A stretch of DNA of 64,000 bases from Hedera helix (Eukaryota > Streptophyta > Magnoliopsida > Apiales > Araliaceae). Numbering within the stretch: position 1 is the first letter of the stretch; each line of letters begins with the position of its first letter. The DNA lies in contig OX359283.1 in assembly GCA_947179155.2 (NCBI GenBank), positions 7,848,764 to 7,912,763 on the forward strand, in the 5' to 3' direction. The translations under genes and the position numbers were made by a program. Shown here piece after piece: positions 11,507 through 23,512 of this stretch. The notes beneath the pieces were generated by a model, which saw only the letters and a list, made by a program, of their open reading frames with translations, did no database searches and was not told the DNA's origin.

Positions 11507-14494
11507 ATGCAAGCTAGTAAGGCGTTAAGGAAGGGAGGCACGGGATACTTAGCGTATGTGATAGATACCGGAAAATGTGAGATGAAAATGGGAGAAATAC
11601 CGGTAGTAAACGAATTTCCCGATGTGTTTCCGAATGATTTACCTGGTCTTCCTCCAGATCGGGAAATCGAATTTGTGGTTGACTTAGCACCAGGAACTGC
11701 TCCCATATCAAAAGCTCCGTATAGAATGGCCCCAGTAGAAATGAAAGAATTGATGAAACAATTACAGGAGCTATTAGATAAGAAGTTTATTCAGCCGAGT
11801 GTGTCTCCATGGGGAGCACCAGTGCTATTTGTTAAGAAGAAGGATGGAACTCTACGGTTATGTATTGATTATAGAGAGTTAAATAAGATGACCATCAAGA
11901 ATAAATACCCGTTGCCAAGGATTGGTGATCTTTTTGATCAGTTGAAGGGAGCAAAATATTTTTCAAAGATTGATCTTCGGTCAGGATATCATCAGTTGAA
12001 AATAAGAAAGGAGGATGTGCCGAAAACAGCATTCAGAACTCGTTATGGTCATTACGAGTTTCTGGTTATGCCGTTTGGACTGACAAATGCACCAGCGGCA
12101 TTCATGGATATGATGAATAGGATTTTTAAACCCTATTTAGATAAATTTGTAGTGGTGTTCATAGATGATATTCTGGTATATTCTAAGTCTCAGGAAGAGC
12201 ATGCTGGTCATTTAAAAATAGTGTTGGAAACTTTGAGGAAAGAAAAATTATATGCTAAATTCTCGAAGTGTGAATTCTGGTTGGAAAGAGTTCACTTTTT
12301 GGGTCATGTTATTGATAAAGATGGAATTTCTGTGGACCCTGCAAAGGTTGAAGCTGTAATTAATTGGGAGCAACCAAAGACACCCACGGAGGTGAGAAGT
12401 TTCTTAGGTTTAGCGGGTTATTACCGACGATTTATTCAAGATTTCTCTAAGATAGCAACTCCGCTAACCAATCTAACAAGAAAGTCTGTGAAGTTTGTGT
12501 GGACCGATAAATGTGAAGAAAGTTTTTGTGAGTTAAAGAAAAGGCTAAGTGAAGCCCCGGTGTTAGCTTTGCCTGATGAAACTGGAAACTTTGTGGTATA
12601 TAGTGATGCCTCTCATAAAGGATTAGGTTGTGTGCTTATGCAAAATGGAAAGGTTATTGCATATGCATCTCGACAATTGAAAGATTATGAGAAGGGGTAT
12701 CCGACGCATGATTTGGAATTGGCAGCAGTAGTTTTTGCATTAAAAATATGGAGACATTATCTTTATGGGGAAAAATGTAAGATATATACAGATCACAAAA
12801 GTCTGAAATATATCTTCACGCAAAAGGACTTGAACATGCGTCAAAGGAGGTGGCTGGAATTGATAAAGGATTATGATTGTGAAATCCTCTATCATCCAGG
12901 AAAAGCTAATGTAGTAGCTGACGCCTTAAGTAGAAAGGAGAGGGAAAAGTTGATGAAATTAACTGTTCAGGACGAACTAATTCAGGAAATGACAAAGTTG
13001 GAAATTGAAGTGAAGTACCCCTCTGAAACAGATGAAATGTTATTTGTTGTGGAGATGCAACCAACATTGTTAGATAAGGTGAAGGAGGCTCAATTAGCCA
13101 ATAATGAATGTATCCAGGTAAGGAATATGATTACCTTAGGTAATGAAGTAAAATTTCAGATAGATAATAATGAAATTCTAAGATTTGAGGGGCGAATTTG
13201 GATACCAGCAGTAGTTGAATTGAAGGAGGAGATATTACAAGAGGCACATAATTCAAAATTCTCAATTCACCCAGGAAGTACGAAAATGTACCAAGATTTA
13301 CAAAAACATTTTTGGTGGCCAAACATGAAACGAGAAATTGCGGATTATGTAAGCCGATGCTTGACGTGTCAGCAGATCAAAGCTGAGCATCAGAGACCAA
13401 GTGGGCTGTTACAACCTCTTGAAATTCCAGAATGGAAATGGGAGCATATTACCATGAATTTTGTAGTAGGACTTCCGACTACTCAAAAGGGTTACGATGT
13501 TGTATGGGTGATCGTGGATAGACTAACAAAGTCAGCCCATTTCTTGCCAATTAAAATCAAATACAATTTGGATCAATTGGCTAGAATCTACATTAAAGAA
13601 GTAATAACAAGACACGGAGTACCAGTATCAATTGTGTCAGATCGTGATCCGCGATTTACATCAAATTTTTGGAGAAGTCTACAAGAGAGATTAGGAACAC
13701 AATTGAGATTGAGTACGGCTTACCATCCTCAAACCGATGGTCAAAGCGAAAGAACAATACAAACCTTGGAAGATATGTTGCGGGCCTGTGTTATGGACTT
13801 CAAAGGGAGTTGGGATGATCACCTACCTTTGGTGGAATTTGCGTACAACAATAGTTACCACGCAAGTATAGGAATGCCACCTTATGAAGCTTTATATGGA
13901 AGAAAATGTAGGACTCCTTTGTGTTGGGATGAAGTGGGTGAACGTCAATTACTAGGACCTGAACTGGTTCAACAGACGGCAGATACAGTCCGGTTGATAC
14001 GGACCCGGTTAGTGGCAGCCCAAGATCGACAGAAAAAGTATGCAGATTTGCATAGGCAAAGTCGAGATTTTGAAGTGGGAAATCATGTGTTTCTTAAAGT
14101 GTCTCCATGGAAGGGAAAAATCCGATTCGGAAAGAAAGGTAAATTAAGTCCTAGATTTATTGGACCGTTTGAAGTATTAAGGAAAGTTGGGGAAGTGGCA
14201 TACGAAGTGGCTCTACCTCCAGAGTTAGCGCACATACACAATGTTTTCCATGTGTCAGTGCTACGACCGTACAAGTCAGATTATAAGCACGTCATAGCAT
14301 ATGAACCAATTCAGATAGAGAGGGATTTAACTTATGAAGAAATTCCTGTCCAAATATTAGATAGGAAAGAGCAAGTCTTAAGAAATAAGGTGATTTCTTC
14401 TGTCAAAGTGCTATGGCGAAATCATAACATTGAAGAAGCCACTTGGGAGTTAGAAGAGAAAATGCGAAAGAATTATTCCCATTTATTCGAATAG
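11507..14494 (+). CDS. pol: Pol: reverse transcriptase, RNase H, integrase, chromodomain (element 1)
   Basis: A 995-residue open frame that lacks the gag-protease start. Reverse transcriptase lies at about residues 60-300, with KIDLRSGYHQ, MPFGLTNAPAAF and the catalytic FIDDILVYS. RNase H follows (VYSDASHKGLGCVL, then TDHKSLKYIF), then the integrase zinc finger (HNSKFSIHPG...CLTCQQ) and core. In the core the expected first catalytic Asp of 'MDFVVGLP' is Asn (codon AAT, 13457-13459), while SDRDPRF and DGQSERTIQ keep the second Asp and the Glu. The C-terminal HNVFHVSVLRPY block is followed by a chromodomain (about 925-995; VKVLWRNHNIEEATWELE), which in this family directs insertion to particular chromatin. 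With the lost Asp, the upstream stop and the frameshift, this copy should not integrate on its own. Confidence 0.94.
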   Translation: MQASKALRKGGTGYLAYVIDTGKCEMKMGEIPVVNEFPDVFPNDLPGLPPDREIEFVVDLAPGTAPISKAPYRMAPVEMKELMKQLQELLDKKFIQPSVSPWGAPVLFVKKKDGTLRLCIDYRELNKMTIKNKYPLPRIGDLFDQLKGAKYFSKIDLRSGYHQLKIRKEDVPKTAFRTRYGHYEFLVMPFGLTNAPAAFMDMMNRIFKPYLDKFVVVFIDDILVYSKSQEEHAGHLKIVLETLRKEKLYAKFSKCEFWLERVHFLGHVIDKDGISVDPAKVEAVINWEQPKTPTEVRSFLGLAGYYRRFIQDFSKIATPLTNLTRKSVKFVWTDKCEESFCELKKRLSEAPVLALPDETGNFVVYSDASHKGLGCVLMQNGKVIAYASRQLKDYEKGYPTHDLELAAVVFALKIWRHYLYGEKCKIYTDHKSLKYIFTQKDLNMRQRRWLELIKDYDCEILYHPGKANVVADALSRKEREKLMKLTVQDELIQEMTKLEIEVKYPSETDEMLFVVEMQPTLLDKVKEAQLANNECIQVRNMITLGNEVKFQIDNNEILRFEGRIWIPAVVELKEEILQEAHNSKFSIHPGSTKMYQDLQKHFWWPNMKREIADYVSRCLTCQQIKAEHQRPSGLLQPLEIPEWKWEHITMNFVVGLPTTQKGYDVVWVIVDRLTKSAHFLPIKIKYNLDQLARIYIKEVITRHGVPVSIVSDRDPRFTSNFWRSLQERLGTQLRLSTAYHPQTDGQSERTIQTLEDMLRACVMDFKGSWDDHLPLVEFAYNNSYHASIGMPPYEALYGRKCRTPLCWDEVGERQLLGPELVQQTADTVRLIRTRLVAAQDRQKKYADLHRQSRDFEVGNHVFLKVSPWKGKIRFGKKGKLSPRFIGPFEVLRKVGEVAYEVALPPELAHIHNVFHVSVLRPYKSDYKHVIAYEPIQIERDLTYEEIPVQILDRKEQVLRNKVISSVKVLWRNHNIEEATWELEEKMRKNYSHLFE

Positions 14495-14526
14495 TTAAAA
14501 TAGAAATTCCGGGACGGAATTTTTAT

Positions 14527-14539
14527 AAGGGGGGAAGAA
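14527..14539 (+). promoter_or_regulatory. polypurine tract, element 1
   Basis: AAGGGGGGAAGAA directly abuts the 3' LTR start at 14540, as required for plus-strand priming. Confidence 0.9.
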
Positions 14540-14835
14540 TGTAATATCCAGGATATTATGACGTGTAAAAAGTTTAAATAAATAAAATGTGTGTATTTTA
14601 TTAAGCAATTAATGTGAATTATGTAAATTAATTATGGATGTATATTCTATTATGGTTATTAATTTAATGCTATATGATAATGAAAAGAAGATGAATATTG
14701 AAAATTTATCCTGAATTAAATTAAAGTTAATGAGGTAATTGATGAAGTCAAAATTATTGATTATGGATTAATTTATAATTATGAGGAAATTTGGAGATTA
14801 TTAAGAAAGGAATTATATATGTATATAATACATAG

Positions 14836-14916
<81 letters not shown>

Positions 14917-17722
14917 TATAAGGAAATATAATTATGTGTGAAGGAATTTTGGTTATATAAATTATATGAGGGTGATGTATAATTTATACCAGAAAATAAA
15001 TTTATTATAGAAAAGGTTAATAATTATATAAATTATACAAAATTTATATTGTATAGTTTATATAAAATATATAAAGTGGTGAAAAGAATAATAAAGAAAA
15101 ATGAATGATTATTAGTTTTAATAAAATGAATTATGTTTATGAAAAATAGAATTATTTCTATTTTTATGAGATATAATGTTTTATGAATTATGCATGTAAG
15201 AGAAATTGTTATAATACATAATATATATAATAATTAATTTATGTATATATTGTGTAGTAATAGAAAATACATGTATGTTTACGTAAGGTATATGTAATGA
15301 AGTTAAAACATAGGAAAATAAATTTTATTAAATTATAGATATTATTTTATTAATTTTGGAAGTATAAAATACTTCATATAATTACATGCATGTCCTTATG
15401 CGTGTACAAAATTCATCAAATAAAGTACCCCAAAAATATATGAATATTATTTAGAAATTATTTTATGAATTTTGGTAAATTAAAATAAATATTTTATACA
15501 TATTTTATAAAATATTTATTACCCGAATTAATTGCGTAATGTATTAATTATGTACATATACGCGGTAATTATCTTTTCTCACCGACTTAAACTAAGTCGG
15601 TGGATTTGAGTAAATAAAATTCAAGCAGCTAAGTGTGCATATATATATATATATATAAGAAATACATAAGTATTAATAATATGATAACATGACAAGTAGC
15701 TAAAGCAAATAAACTATCAGTTTTTGTTTCTTTCTTCTCCGCCATCACCATCCGCCACCCACAACCACCATAATCGCCGGCAAGAAAAATAGTTGGAGCT
15801 ATCCGGGTGCATACAAAGCCTCAAAAGAAGGTATAAAATCATTTTTATTGATTTATTTGGGTATTTATGGAGATAAAATAATTGTATGAAAAATTGGGAA
15901 ATAATTATATTATTGTTCTATATAATTTTTAGGAGTGTATCTATGAATTTCTTGATGTTTGGGATAATTTTGTGGTGGAAATATTGATCAAAAATGGGAA
16001 TTAATGCTTCCGGCTAGCTACTGTGTCGCCAGGAAGAAGAAAGAAAAAATAAAGGGCCGACCGCGCATGGCGCGGCGGTCTTAATTTTTTTCTGTGGCTG
16101 GCGTAAAACGGCGTCGTTTTGGACGCCAGACGGGGGGGCCGCGCCATGCGCGGCTGTTGTTTTTCCGGAACGAAACCAAACGACATCGTTTGGTCCGCGG
16201 AAGGCCGGTCACCCGCCATGCGCGGCCGATCGGTTTTTCGCGAATTTATCGTTTTGCCCCTGGTTCCGGATTTCAGATTAATTACGAAAATGCCATTGAA
16301 AGTGAATTTAATTAAAATAAATGTTTAAAAATTAATAAAAAGTTATATAAAAATTATATAAAATCAGAAAATGTATAAAAATGTTTTATAAATTAAATTT
16401 AACAATTTTTCAATTTTGAGGAATAATTCCAATTAATTATTAAATGTTTAATAATGGGAATTAAAATAACATAATTAGGATTAATAACCAAAATAGGTTA
16501 TAATTAATTTTAAATACCCATATAGAGCCGATGGGTAGAATAATTAGGTTATGAGTGATATTAATTATATATATTAATATCTCGAGTTACTAAATTATTA
16601 TTATTTGATTATGTTATTATTATAGGGTGTTCAGGAAAGGAAAATTTAGCAGTTAACATAGTAATCGGATATCGAGGCAAGTTCCTAAACCCTAACTTTG
16701 AACCATTAATCATGTGTTAGCTATTAAAATATTTATTGAGCTTTATTTCCTAAAGTTTCATCATTATTCCATTTTATCAAATATTGATTTCAGTAATATT
16801 GTGGATTATTCAATGAAAAATCTCTTTTGTTACACACATATATTCATAAATTCCATTCATAACGAAACATAATTGTTTGTCAGTGAATTAATAATTAGGA
16901 GTCTAGACCATTTGTTCGGCTAGACTTTTGATACAATTAAATTTCAAATTACTCTATATTGCTTAATGTCGAGCCAAACCAAATTGTTTTGGTGCGGACT
17001 CCTAGAAACTGAGATGAACAACCCTATTCCAGGGGTATAGCTTATCGGAAGCTTTAAATTCCGATCCCCCGCGATATGCGGTAATATGATGTGCACAGTC
17101 ATAGGTACGAGAGGCTGATCACCTCGAGTACGGGTTTAAGGTTTTATGGTCTTTATGACATAAACGGGTTATCAATATTAAAATTGATTAACCTATGTTC
17201 AATGGTCTTGTGACCCTCAGTTTAATTCATTTGTATCATGTTTCACAAGATAATTCCTGCAATTATTCTCTTTCGTTTTTATTGAATTAATATTACGTTA
17301 TTGGTATAAATCCTGATTCTCATAATACATTGTTATTCTGTTCATTATACTTGCTGAGCACTTTAGTTGCTCACTTTTACTTGCTTAAAATGTCGCAGAC
17401 AAAGATGTAAAACCTGAGAATCTAGATAAGAAAGACAAAGGCAAAGGAAAGATATCGGACTGAAGAAATTGATGTGTTGTCCCCAGCCGGTAGTCTTAAA
17501 TCTTTGTTGTGACTGTAGATAGGAAATGTTATCTTAGTAATGTTATATGTATGTAAAGGTTAATGACCCTGGGAGTGTGAGAGATGTATTTTGTTTTATG
17601 TTGGAGATTAGCATATGTAATGTATATTAATGGTAATTCTGGGTAGTGATTAATGTATGCGATATTATGAATAGTGAATACCAAATTCAAGGTTCCAGGA
17701 GCCTGAATTTGGGGGCGTCACA
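14540..17722 (+). mobile_element. 3' LTR of element 1
   Basis: A direct copy of 5600-8764. The TA run is much longer (about 14839-14912), the G run shorter (7 G near 16131), and several CpG-type substitutions fall in the palindrome block (for example ACGACGTCGT versus ACGGCGTCGT near 16110). It ends GGGGGCGTCACA, followed by the target copy GACGG at 17723-17727. Confidence 0.95.
14839..14912. repeat. (TA)n microsatellite in 3' LTR
   Basis: A long uninterrupted TA run, expanded relative to the 5' LTR copy at about 5918-5948. Confidence 0.92.
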
Positions 17723-19388
17723 GACGGTTTATTTTAGGGTGCCGGTCAATTACTAATTAATATGGTTAATTATATTAATCTCGTCCCTTAATATATTAAT
17801 TTAACTGATATAAAACACATTTAATGCGGACAACACAGCTCATCTGACAAAATTTAGCGTATTTGGTTGTCCGAATTTTTATTTAACCATTTTTCTAAAT
17901 TGTAACCTTATTAGATTAATATTTAAATATTAATCCCCAATATTTAATATTTTTACAAAAATAATAAATTTAATGCCCAAATGTCATTTCTATATTTTTA
18001 ATATTTTTCTATAATTTTCTATAATTTTTAAACAATTTTTTAAATAAAAATCAAATTCTGGGCATTTTGGTAATTTTCGTAATCCTAGGACACGCTGGTC
18101 ATTTTCTGTAAGGGTCAGGGGTACGGTCGTAATTTGGAAAGGCTAATGGGCACGCTCGGTATTTTCTTAAAAGGCCAGGGGCACGCTGGTAATTTTCCAG
18201 CGTTGCCGGCCGCCGCGCATTGCGCACGGCCTTCTACTGCCGACACCAAATGGCGTCGTTTGGCCTGGAATACCTGAGGTCTCCGCGCATGGCATGACCC
18301 CCTTCCTCCGCGTGCCCGAAATGTCGTGGTTTCGGCCCGCACTTCAGGAAAAATTCTGCGCCGCGCAATGTGCGGCCTACCCAGAAATTTTTTTCTTTCT
18401 TTTTTCGAAATCAATAACCCAACAAAGCAAAAAAATTAATCCATTTTTGATCAAAATTTTTATAACATAATTATTCTAAACATCATAAAATTCACATATA
18501 TACCGCTAAAAATTCTCTAGAATAATTATTCTAATTATTTTTTTTATTTTTCATAAATTTAATTTATTACTAAAAATACACAAATAAATTAATTTTATAC
18601 CTATCTAAAGCTTGAAAATCTTTCTCTTGAAGCTTGTACGTCACTTTGTTGATACCAAAATTCTTCCCTCTTGGTGGTAGTGATGGAGGTTACGGGTGGT
18701 GGTGATGGTGGTCCTGGGTGGAGAAGAAAGATAGAAAATGTTTTATTGTGTGTGTTTTTTTCTTTCTTCCTTGCTTTTTTTTTTTTTTTTATAACTAAAA
18801 GACATTGCCCATTTTGGATAACATTAATAAGTCCACCGACTTACCTCCAACCAACTTTGTTTCGGATAAAACAACATGCATAATTAAGAATTTAATACAT
18901 TACGTAATTATTTCGTGTAATAAATATTTTATATAATGTATATAAAATATTAGTTTTTATTTCACCAAAATTCATAAAATAATTTATAAATAATATTTAT
19001 ACCTTTTTCAAGTATTTTACTTGACAAATTTTGTATACGCATAATGACATGCATGTAATTATATGAGGTATTTTATACCTCCAAAATTCATAAAACAATA
19101 CATACAACATATAAAAATTAGTTTTCATACTTTTTCACTTCGTTACTTGGACAACATGTTACACCAACATGTTTACATTTCTCAAATATTATTTCCAATA
19201 ATAATGAAAACAATTTCATTATACATAATTCACAACTTAATAAATTTAAAATAATCATTTCTCTCAAATTTTTTTCTATTTTCTTCACTATTTAACCCAC
19301 TTTAAATCTACACCATATAATAAAATATTGTACCATTTGTACAATTATATTTTCTTTCTTAATTAATATATTCTTCTTATATAAATTA
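17723..19388 (-). mobile_element. outer solo LTR, segment B (middle of the LTR)
   Basis: Continuation of segment A beyond element 1; bases 17723-17727 are the duplicated GACGG. On the minus strand it carries the leader and GC-rich block of a Tekay-like LTR: CCACCACC-type leader (complement of 18670-18715), donor-like GATAG|GTATAAAATT (complement of about 18590-18612), and CGCGCATTGCGCA, CAAATGGCGTCGTTTGG and CCGCGCAATGTGCGG motifs (18205-18375). Element 2 cuts it after AATTA (19384-19388). The small ORFs at 18115-18414 and 18671-18883 fall in this non-coding LTR and are not genes. Confidence 0.85.
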
Positions 19389-20969
19389 TGTAATGTCCTA
19401 GAATTTTCACATCTTTATTAATTAAATTATTAATTTAATTTTCAACGAGCTAATTTTACGAGATTATTTAAATCTTTTTATGTGATTAATTAATTATGTG
19501 ATTAAATAATTATGTAATTAATTACTAAAATTAATTAAAGGGGGTCACTAATATGTTATTAAATTAGTGAACAAACCCTAAAGTTTTAATATCAAAATAA
19601 TTGATAAGTTTCCTATTAATTAAATATTCAATTAAATTGAATATAATGAGTGAATTAAATATAATAAATTAATTAATATGATTATTAATTAATGTAAATA
19701 ATGTGAAATATTAATAATAATATTTATTAGTCCATTTTGTAATTTAATACTTATGGGTTAGAATATTTAATTATTTATTCAATCTAATTATTTATTTAAT
19801 CATGGATTGAATAATTAATGTGTAAATTATTAAATTAGTCCAACATGGGTCAATTAGTAGCCCAAGTGAGGAATAATAAAATTTGACAATTTAGTAGCCC
19901 AAACAATTTAATAGAAGCCCAATTGGTATTTTAAATTAAAGCCCAATGATTGGCCCACTTGGAAAATACTTAATTTAACTATTATTATTTAAAAAAATGG
20001 AAAGTGACAATAAAATTGGGACATTATGAAGTCCATCAGCCGACCATTGCTAGGAATGAGAGAGAAAATTGATTTTTGTTTTATTTTATTTTATTTTCCA
20101 TTTATTTAATTAAGGATTTCTTGTTTGATTTTTAAAGTACATAGACACCATGCTTCTTTTCACCTAATGTGGCTAACTTGTGTAAGTATCCAATAGGTGC
20201 ATGATGGGCTAAAATTATTAGATATATTATGTATCTATCAAAATTGCAAGTATACTTACAATTTTGGAGCTTAAGTGAGTCATTTCTTCTTCTTCCATTT
20301 TTCAAGCTAGAGAGCATTTGAGAGTGTAGAAAAATTATAGTTGAGAGCAAAAATACCAAGAGAAGGAGTTCTTGGTTCATGCCTTCAAACCTCATCACCT
20401 ACTTTGGAAGAAAAAGAAAGATAGCCATTAAATCAAGGTAATGGTTATTCTAAATCTAAGTTTTATTTTTAAATTAAATAAATCATCATGTTAGTATAAA
20501 CATGTTAATATAGTTATTAATGTGTAGTTGTAATATTTATGTCATGCTTGAGTTTAATATGTTTGGTTTGTATTTTGGTATATTTTATATGCTAAAATAT
20601 GTATTTAGTAGTGTGTAAACAAGTTTTGAAATATATTACCAAAAATATTTTTGTAAAACTTAGGTTTGATGTTCTAATATTATAGAACATTAAATCATGA
20701 GAAAAACAAAGTTTGAATCACTTAAAATGGAGTTATACACAAAAAGTTATGATTTGTGGTAGTTTATGTGATGTAAAAAATTTTATAAAAAAATAATGAT
20801 ATTAAATCATGAAAAATTAATTTTTCATGTTATAAATTAATATAAGGTGATTGGTAATTTTTTTGGATTTTTATTGAGGATTTAAAGCTTACTTGATGGT
20901 ATATTTTTATTTAAAATGGGTATTGCCGGACACTGTTCACATTCTGCTTGGAAGAAAAAATTTAACACT

Positions 20970-21135
20970 GGGCGCGCAATGCGCGAGGCACTGTTCACCC
21001 AACGACGCGGAGCCAAACGACGTCGTTTGGCGTCGGCAAAAAATTTCTCCGCGCGTTATGCGCGGAAGCCATTTCCGGCCTGCCAAAAACGGCGCCGTTT
21101 TGGTCCGAAAATATTATAACGCGCGCCATGCGCGG
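20970..21135. repeat. alternating palindrome block in element 2 LTR
   Basis: Five motifs in strict alternation: GCGCGCAATGCGCG, CCAAACGACGTCGTTTGG, CCGCGCGTTATGCGCGG, AAAACGGCGCCGTTTT, CGCGCGCCATGCGCG. The second is a perfect 18-base palindrome. The same block recurs in the 3' LTR at about 30890-31056. Confidence 0.9.
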
Positions 21136-21239
21136 TAGTTATTTTTCCGGCGAAATTACAAGTTTGCCCCTCCGTGTTTTTCTTGGCAGAATTACCATTC
21201 TGCCCTCGGTTCAGTTTTCGAATTATTTACGGAAATGCC

Positions 21240-22130
21240 ATTCGGATTAAATTTAAATAATTTAAATATTTAAAATTATAACAAAAATAATAATAATTCA
21301 AAAATAATATTGGGGAGGATGTTTTTCATTAAGTTTAATATTTAAATATTTTAAATATTAATCTAGTTAGCTAAACCATGGTTAAGTTAAATAAATTTAT
21401 TATTTATTTATTATTTTAAATGTTAATAATAAATAAAGATGATAAATTAGCAATTATTATTTAATGCCTATTAAATAATATTTAAAGAGAGATAAAATTT
21501 ATAAATTAATTATTTATTATTTAAATATTATTAAATAATAAATAAGGATAATTAAGTAATTAATTATTATTTAATTAACATTAAATAACGATTAATGGAA
21601 ATTAAGTTATTAGAGTAATTAATTTATTATTTAATTAAAATAATAAATAAGAATGATTTGATTATTATTTAACCTTAAATAATAATTAAAATTAATTAAA
21701 TAATTAATTATTATTTAATTGACATTAAATAATAATTAAAGAGGATTAAGATTAGTAAACTATTATTTAATTTCCTTAATTAAATAATAAGTAAGGTTAA
21801 TTACTTGGTTAATTACTGGTTGATTAACATTAAATTAAAGAAGGTTAAAACTAAGTTAATAATTATTTATTATTTAATTATAATTAAATAATAAGTAAGT
21901 ACAATTAGTTATTATTTATTTTAAATAATAACTAGAGTTAATTAATTAATTTCTATTTAATCAATATTAAATAGTAATTAAAAAGAGATTGAGTTAATAA
22001 AATAAATTGAATTTAATTAAACAATTATAATAAGTTGTTTAAAGGTTTAATAAGTGTCCAACACTTAAGAAAAATATTTTCTAACTTATTAAATTATTAA
22101 CCTAATATGATTGATGGTCTATAAGGTTAA
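21240..22130. repeat. AT-rich degenerate repeats in element 2 LTR
   Basis: Repeated variants of ATTATTTAATTAACATTAAATAATAATTAA-type inverted motifs at irregular 50-80 base spacing, directly after the GC palindrome block. The placement parallels the 39-bp minisatellite of the LTR at 1-3928. Confidence 0.75.
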
Positions 22131-23272
22131 TAATATTGTTTTGACTAATGTAATTTATGTGTTAGTACTTATGTGGTAAATAAGTTCGTTATTAAGCGTA
22201 TAGTTATGCAAATACGTCGTACTAATTATTAGACCGACTTTATTAATGTTAGGTCTTTCAAAGCAAGTTAGTTAAAGCTAGACAATTATTGTAGCTGAGC
22301 AAACAGGCAAGTTCTCTAACCCTACTCAATTATTATCATTGAACAAGTTTCCATACTTGTATTTATTGTTAAAGCTTGAAGTGGTTTAATTATTTAAAAT
22401 TATTCCACATCCATATTGTTTATACAATCGCACTTAGTGCATTTGAAGCTTGTTAGTTCTTGATTCATGAACTGTATTAAAAATGTCAGAAGCTAATAGT
22501 TCAGCTAGACATTGCGTTTCTAAATTCAATAACTTGAATACTTTTAAAAGCTTATCCAAACCATTGTTGGGTGCGGATTTCTTATATTAAGTCTGAGAAT
22601 TGAACAACCCTAAATTAGGGGATTTTGTGTCGGGAAACCGACTTTGGCGCCAGTGACTAAATGTAATGCATATACAGCGGGTTGAATAGGCTGATCCCCT
22701 TGAAAACCAAACAACTCAAAGGGTCAGAGGAAACTCTATTATACCCTAGTTAGTTCAGGGTCCTTAGTGACCACTCAGCATTTTAAGATTCAAATATTCT
22801 GTTTATTAAAATTTGAATCATGTTTCATTCACAATTGTTATATCTATTGTTGAATCATTGATGATATTTCTCATTCATTCATGATATAATAAATCTATAT
22901 GATTGTTCTAAACTTGCTGAGCAAACTAGTTGCTCATTCTTGCTATATCATGAACCATTTTTTTCAGATAATCCTGATTGCTCAAAGAAGGATAAGGGAA
23001 AAGGAAAAGCCAGAGCTTAAGTTAGCTTATGCATGCTAATTAGATCTTTAATTATGTATTTACGGTTGTTAAACTTTTTTGTAATTCCTTGTGATAGGAA
23101 CTGTTATTATGTTAAGGTTGATAGACCCTGGTATTGTAACATTTTCAAGGGAACCAATATGTATTATTCCGCGATATTTAAATGCAATGTATGTATTTAA
23201 TTGTTAGTAATGTGTTGAATAGTGAGAACCAAACTCGAGGTTATGGAACCCGGATTTGGGGCCGTCACAGGT

Positions 23273-23284
23273 TGGTATCAGAGC
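23273..23284 (+). promoter_or_regulatory. primer-binding site, initiator tRNA-Met, element 2
   Basis: TGGTATCAGAGC, three bases after the 5' LTR end, identical to element 1's site. Confidence 0.92.
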
Positions 23285-23512
23285 TGTAGGTTAGAAACGT
23301 TAGGATTTGCGAAACCTAAGTTATAACCTTAGTATTAAACTCATATCGAGTGCGTTAGGAGATGAATCAGGGAGATTCATCATGTTGTGTATTTTTGGAG
23401 ATGGATTGAGAAAATCCATCGAGCCGAGATGTACATGATAAAATATCATTTAATTTCATCAATGAATATATTTTATTGCTGTACTAACGTGTGTTATTTT
23501 TTATGATATAGG

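Larger units (their letters stand above)
5600..17722 (+). mobile_element. full-length Tekay/Del-like chromovirus, element 1
   Basis: A 12,123-bp Ty3/gypsy element with direct LTRs of 3165 and 3183 bp, both TG...CA, flanked by the exact 5-bp duplication GACGG (5595-5599 and 17723-17727). Internal order: PBS, coiled-coil ORF0, gag with two CCHC knuckles, protease, reverse transcriptase, RNase H, integrase, chromodomain, polypurine tract. The integrase/chromodomain order and long LTRs place it with the plant chromoviruses, Tekay/Del branch. The LTRs differ by only a few dozen substitutions by eye plus TA- and G-run length changes, so insertion is recent. Gag-pol carries one stop and one frameshift, so the copy is non-autonomous. 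Confidence 0.95.
19389..23269 (+). mobile_element. 5' LTR of element 2
   Basis: Starts TGTAATGTCC, ends GGGGCCGTCACA. Order of parts: AT-rich U3, leader near 20280-20437 ending in donor-like CAAG|GTAATGG, GC palindrome block (20970-21135), long AT-rich repeat region (21240-22130), and the conserved 'aggcaagttc' and 'cttgctgagcaaac' blocks (about 22307 and 22912). An 88-codon minus-strand ORF (20132-20398, repeated at 30053-30319) is antisense to the leader; I do not regard it as a gene. Confidence 0.95.

Noticed and set aside
20132..20398. 88-codon minus-strand ORF repeated at 30053-30319
   Set aside because: It is antisense to the LTR leader and present twice only because LTRs are copies; no domain and no codon evidence.
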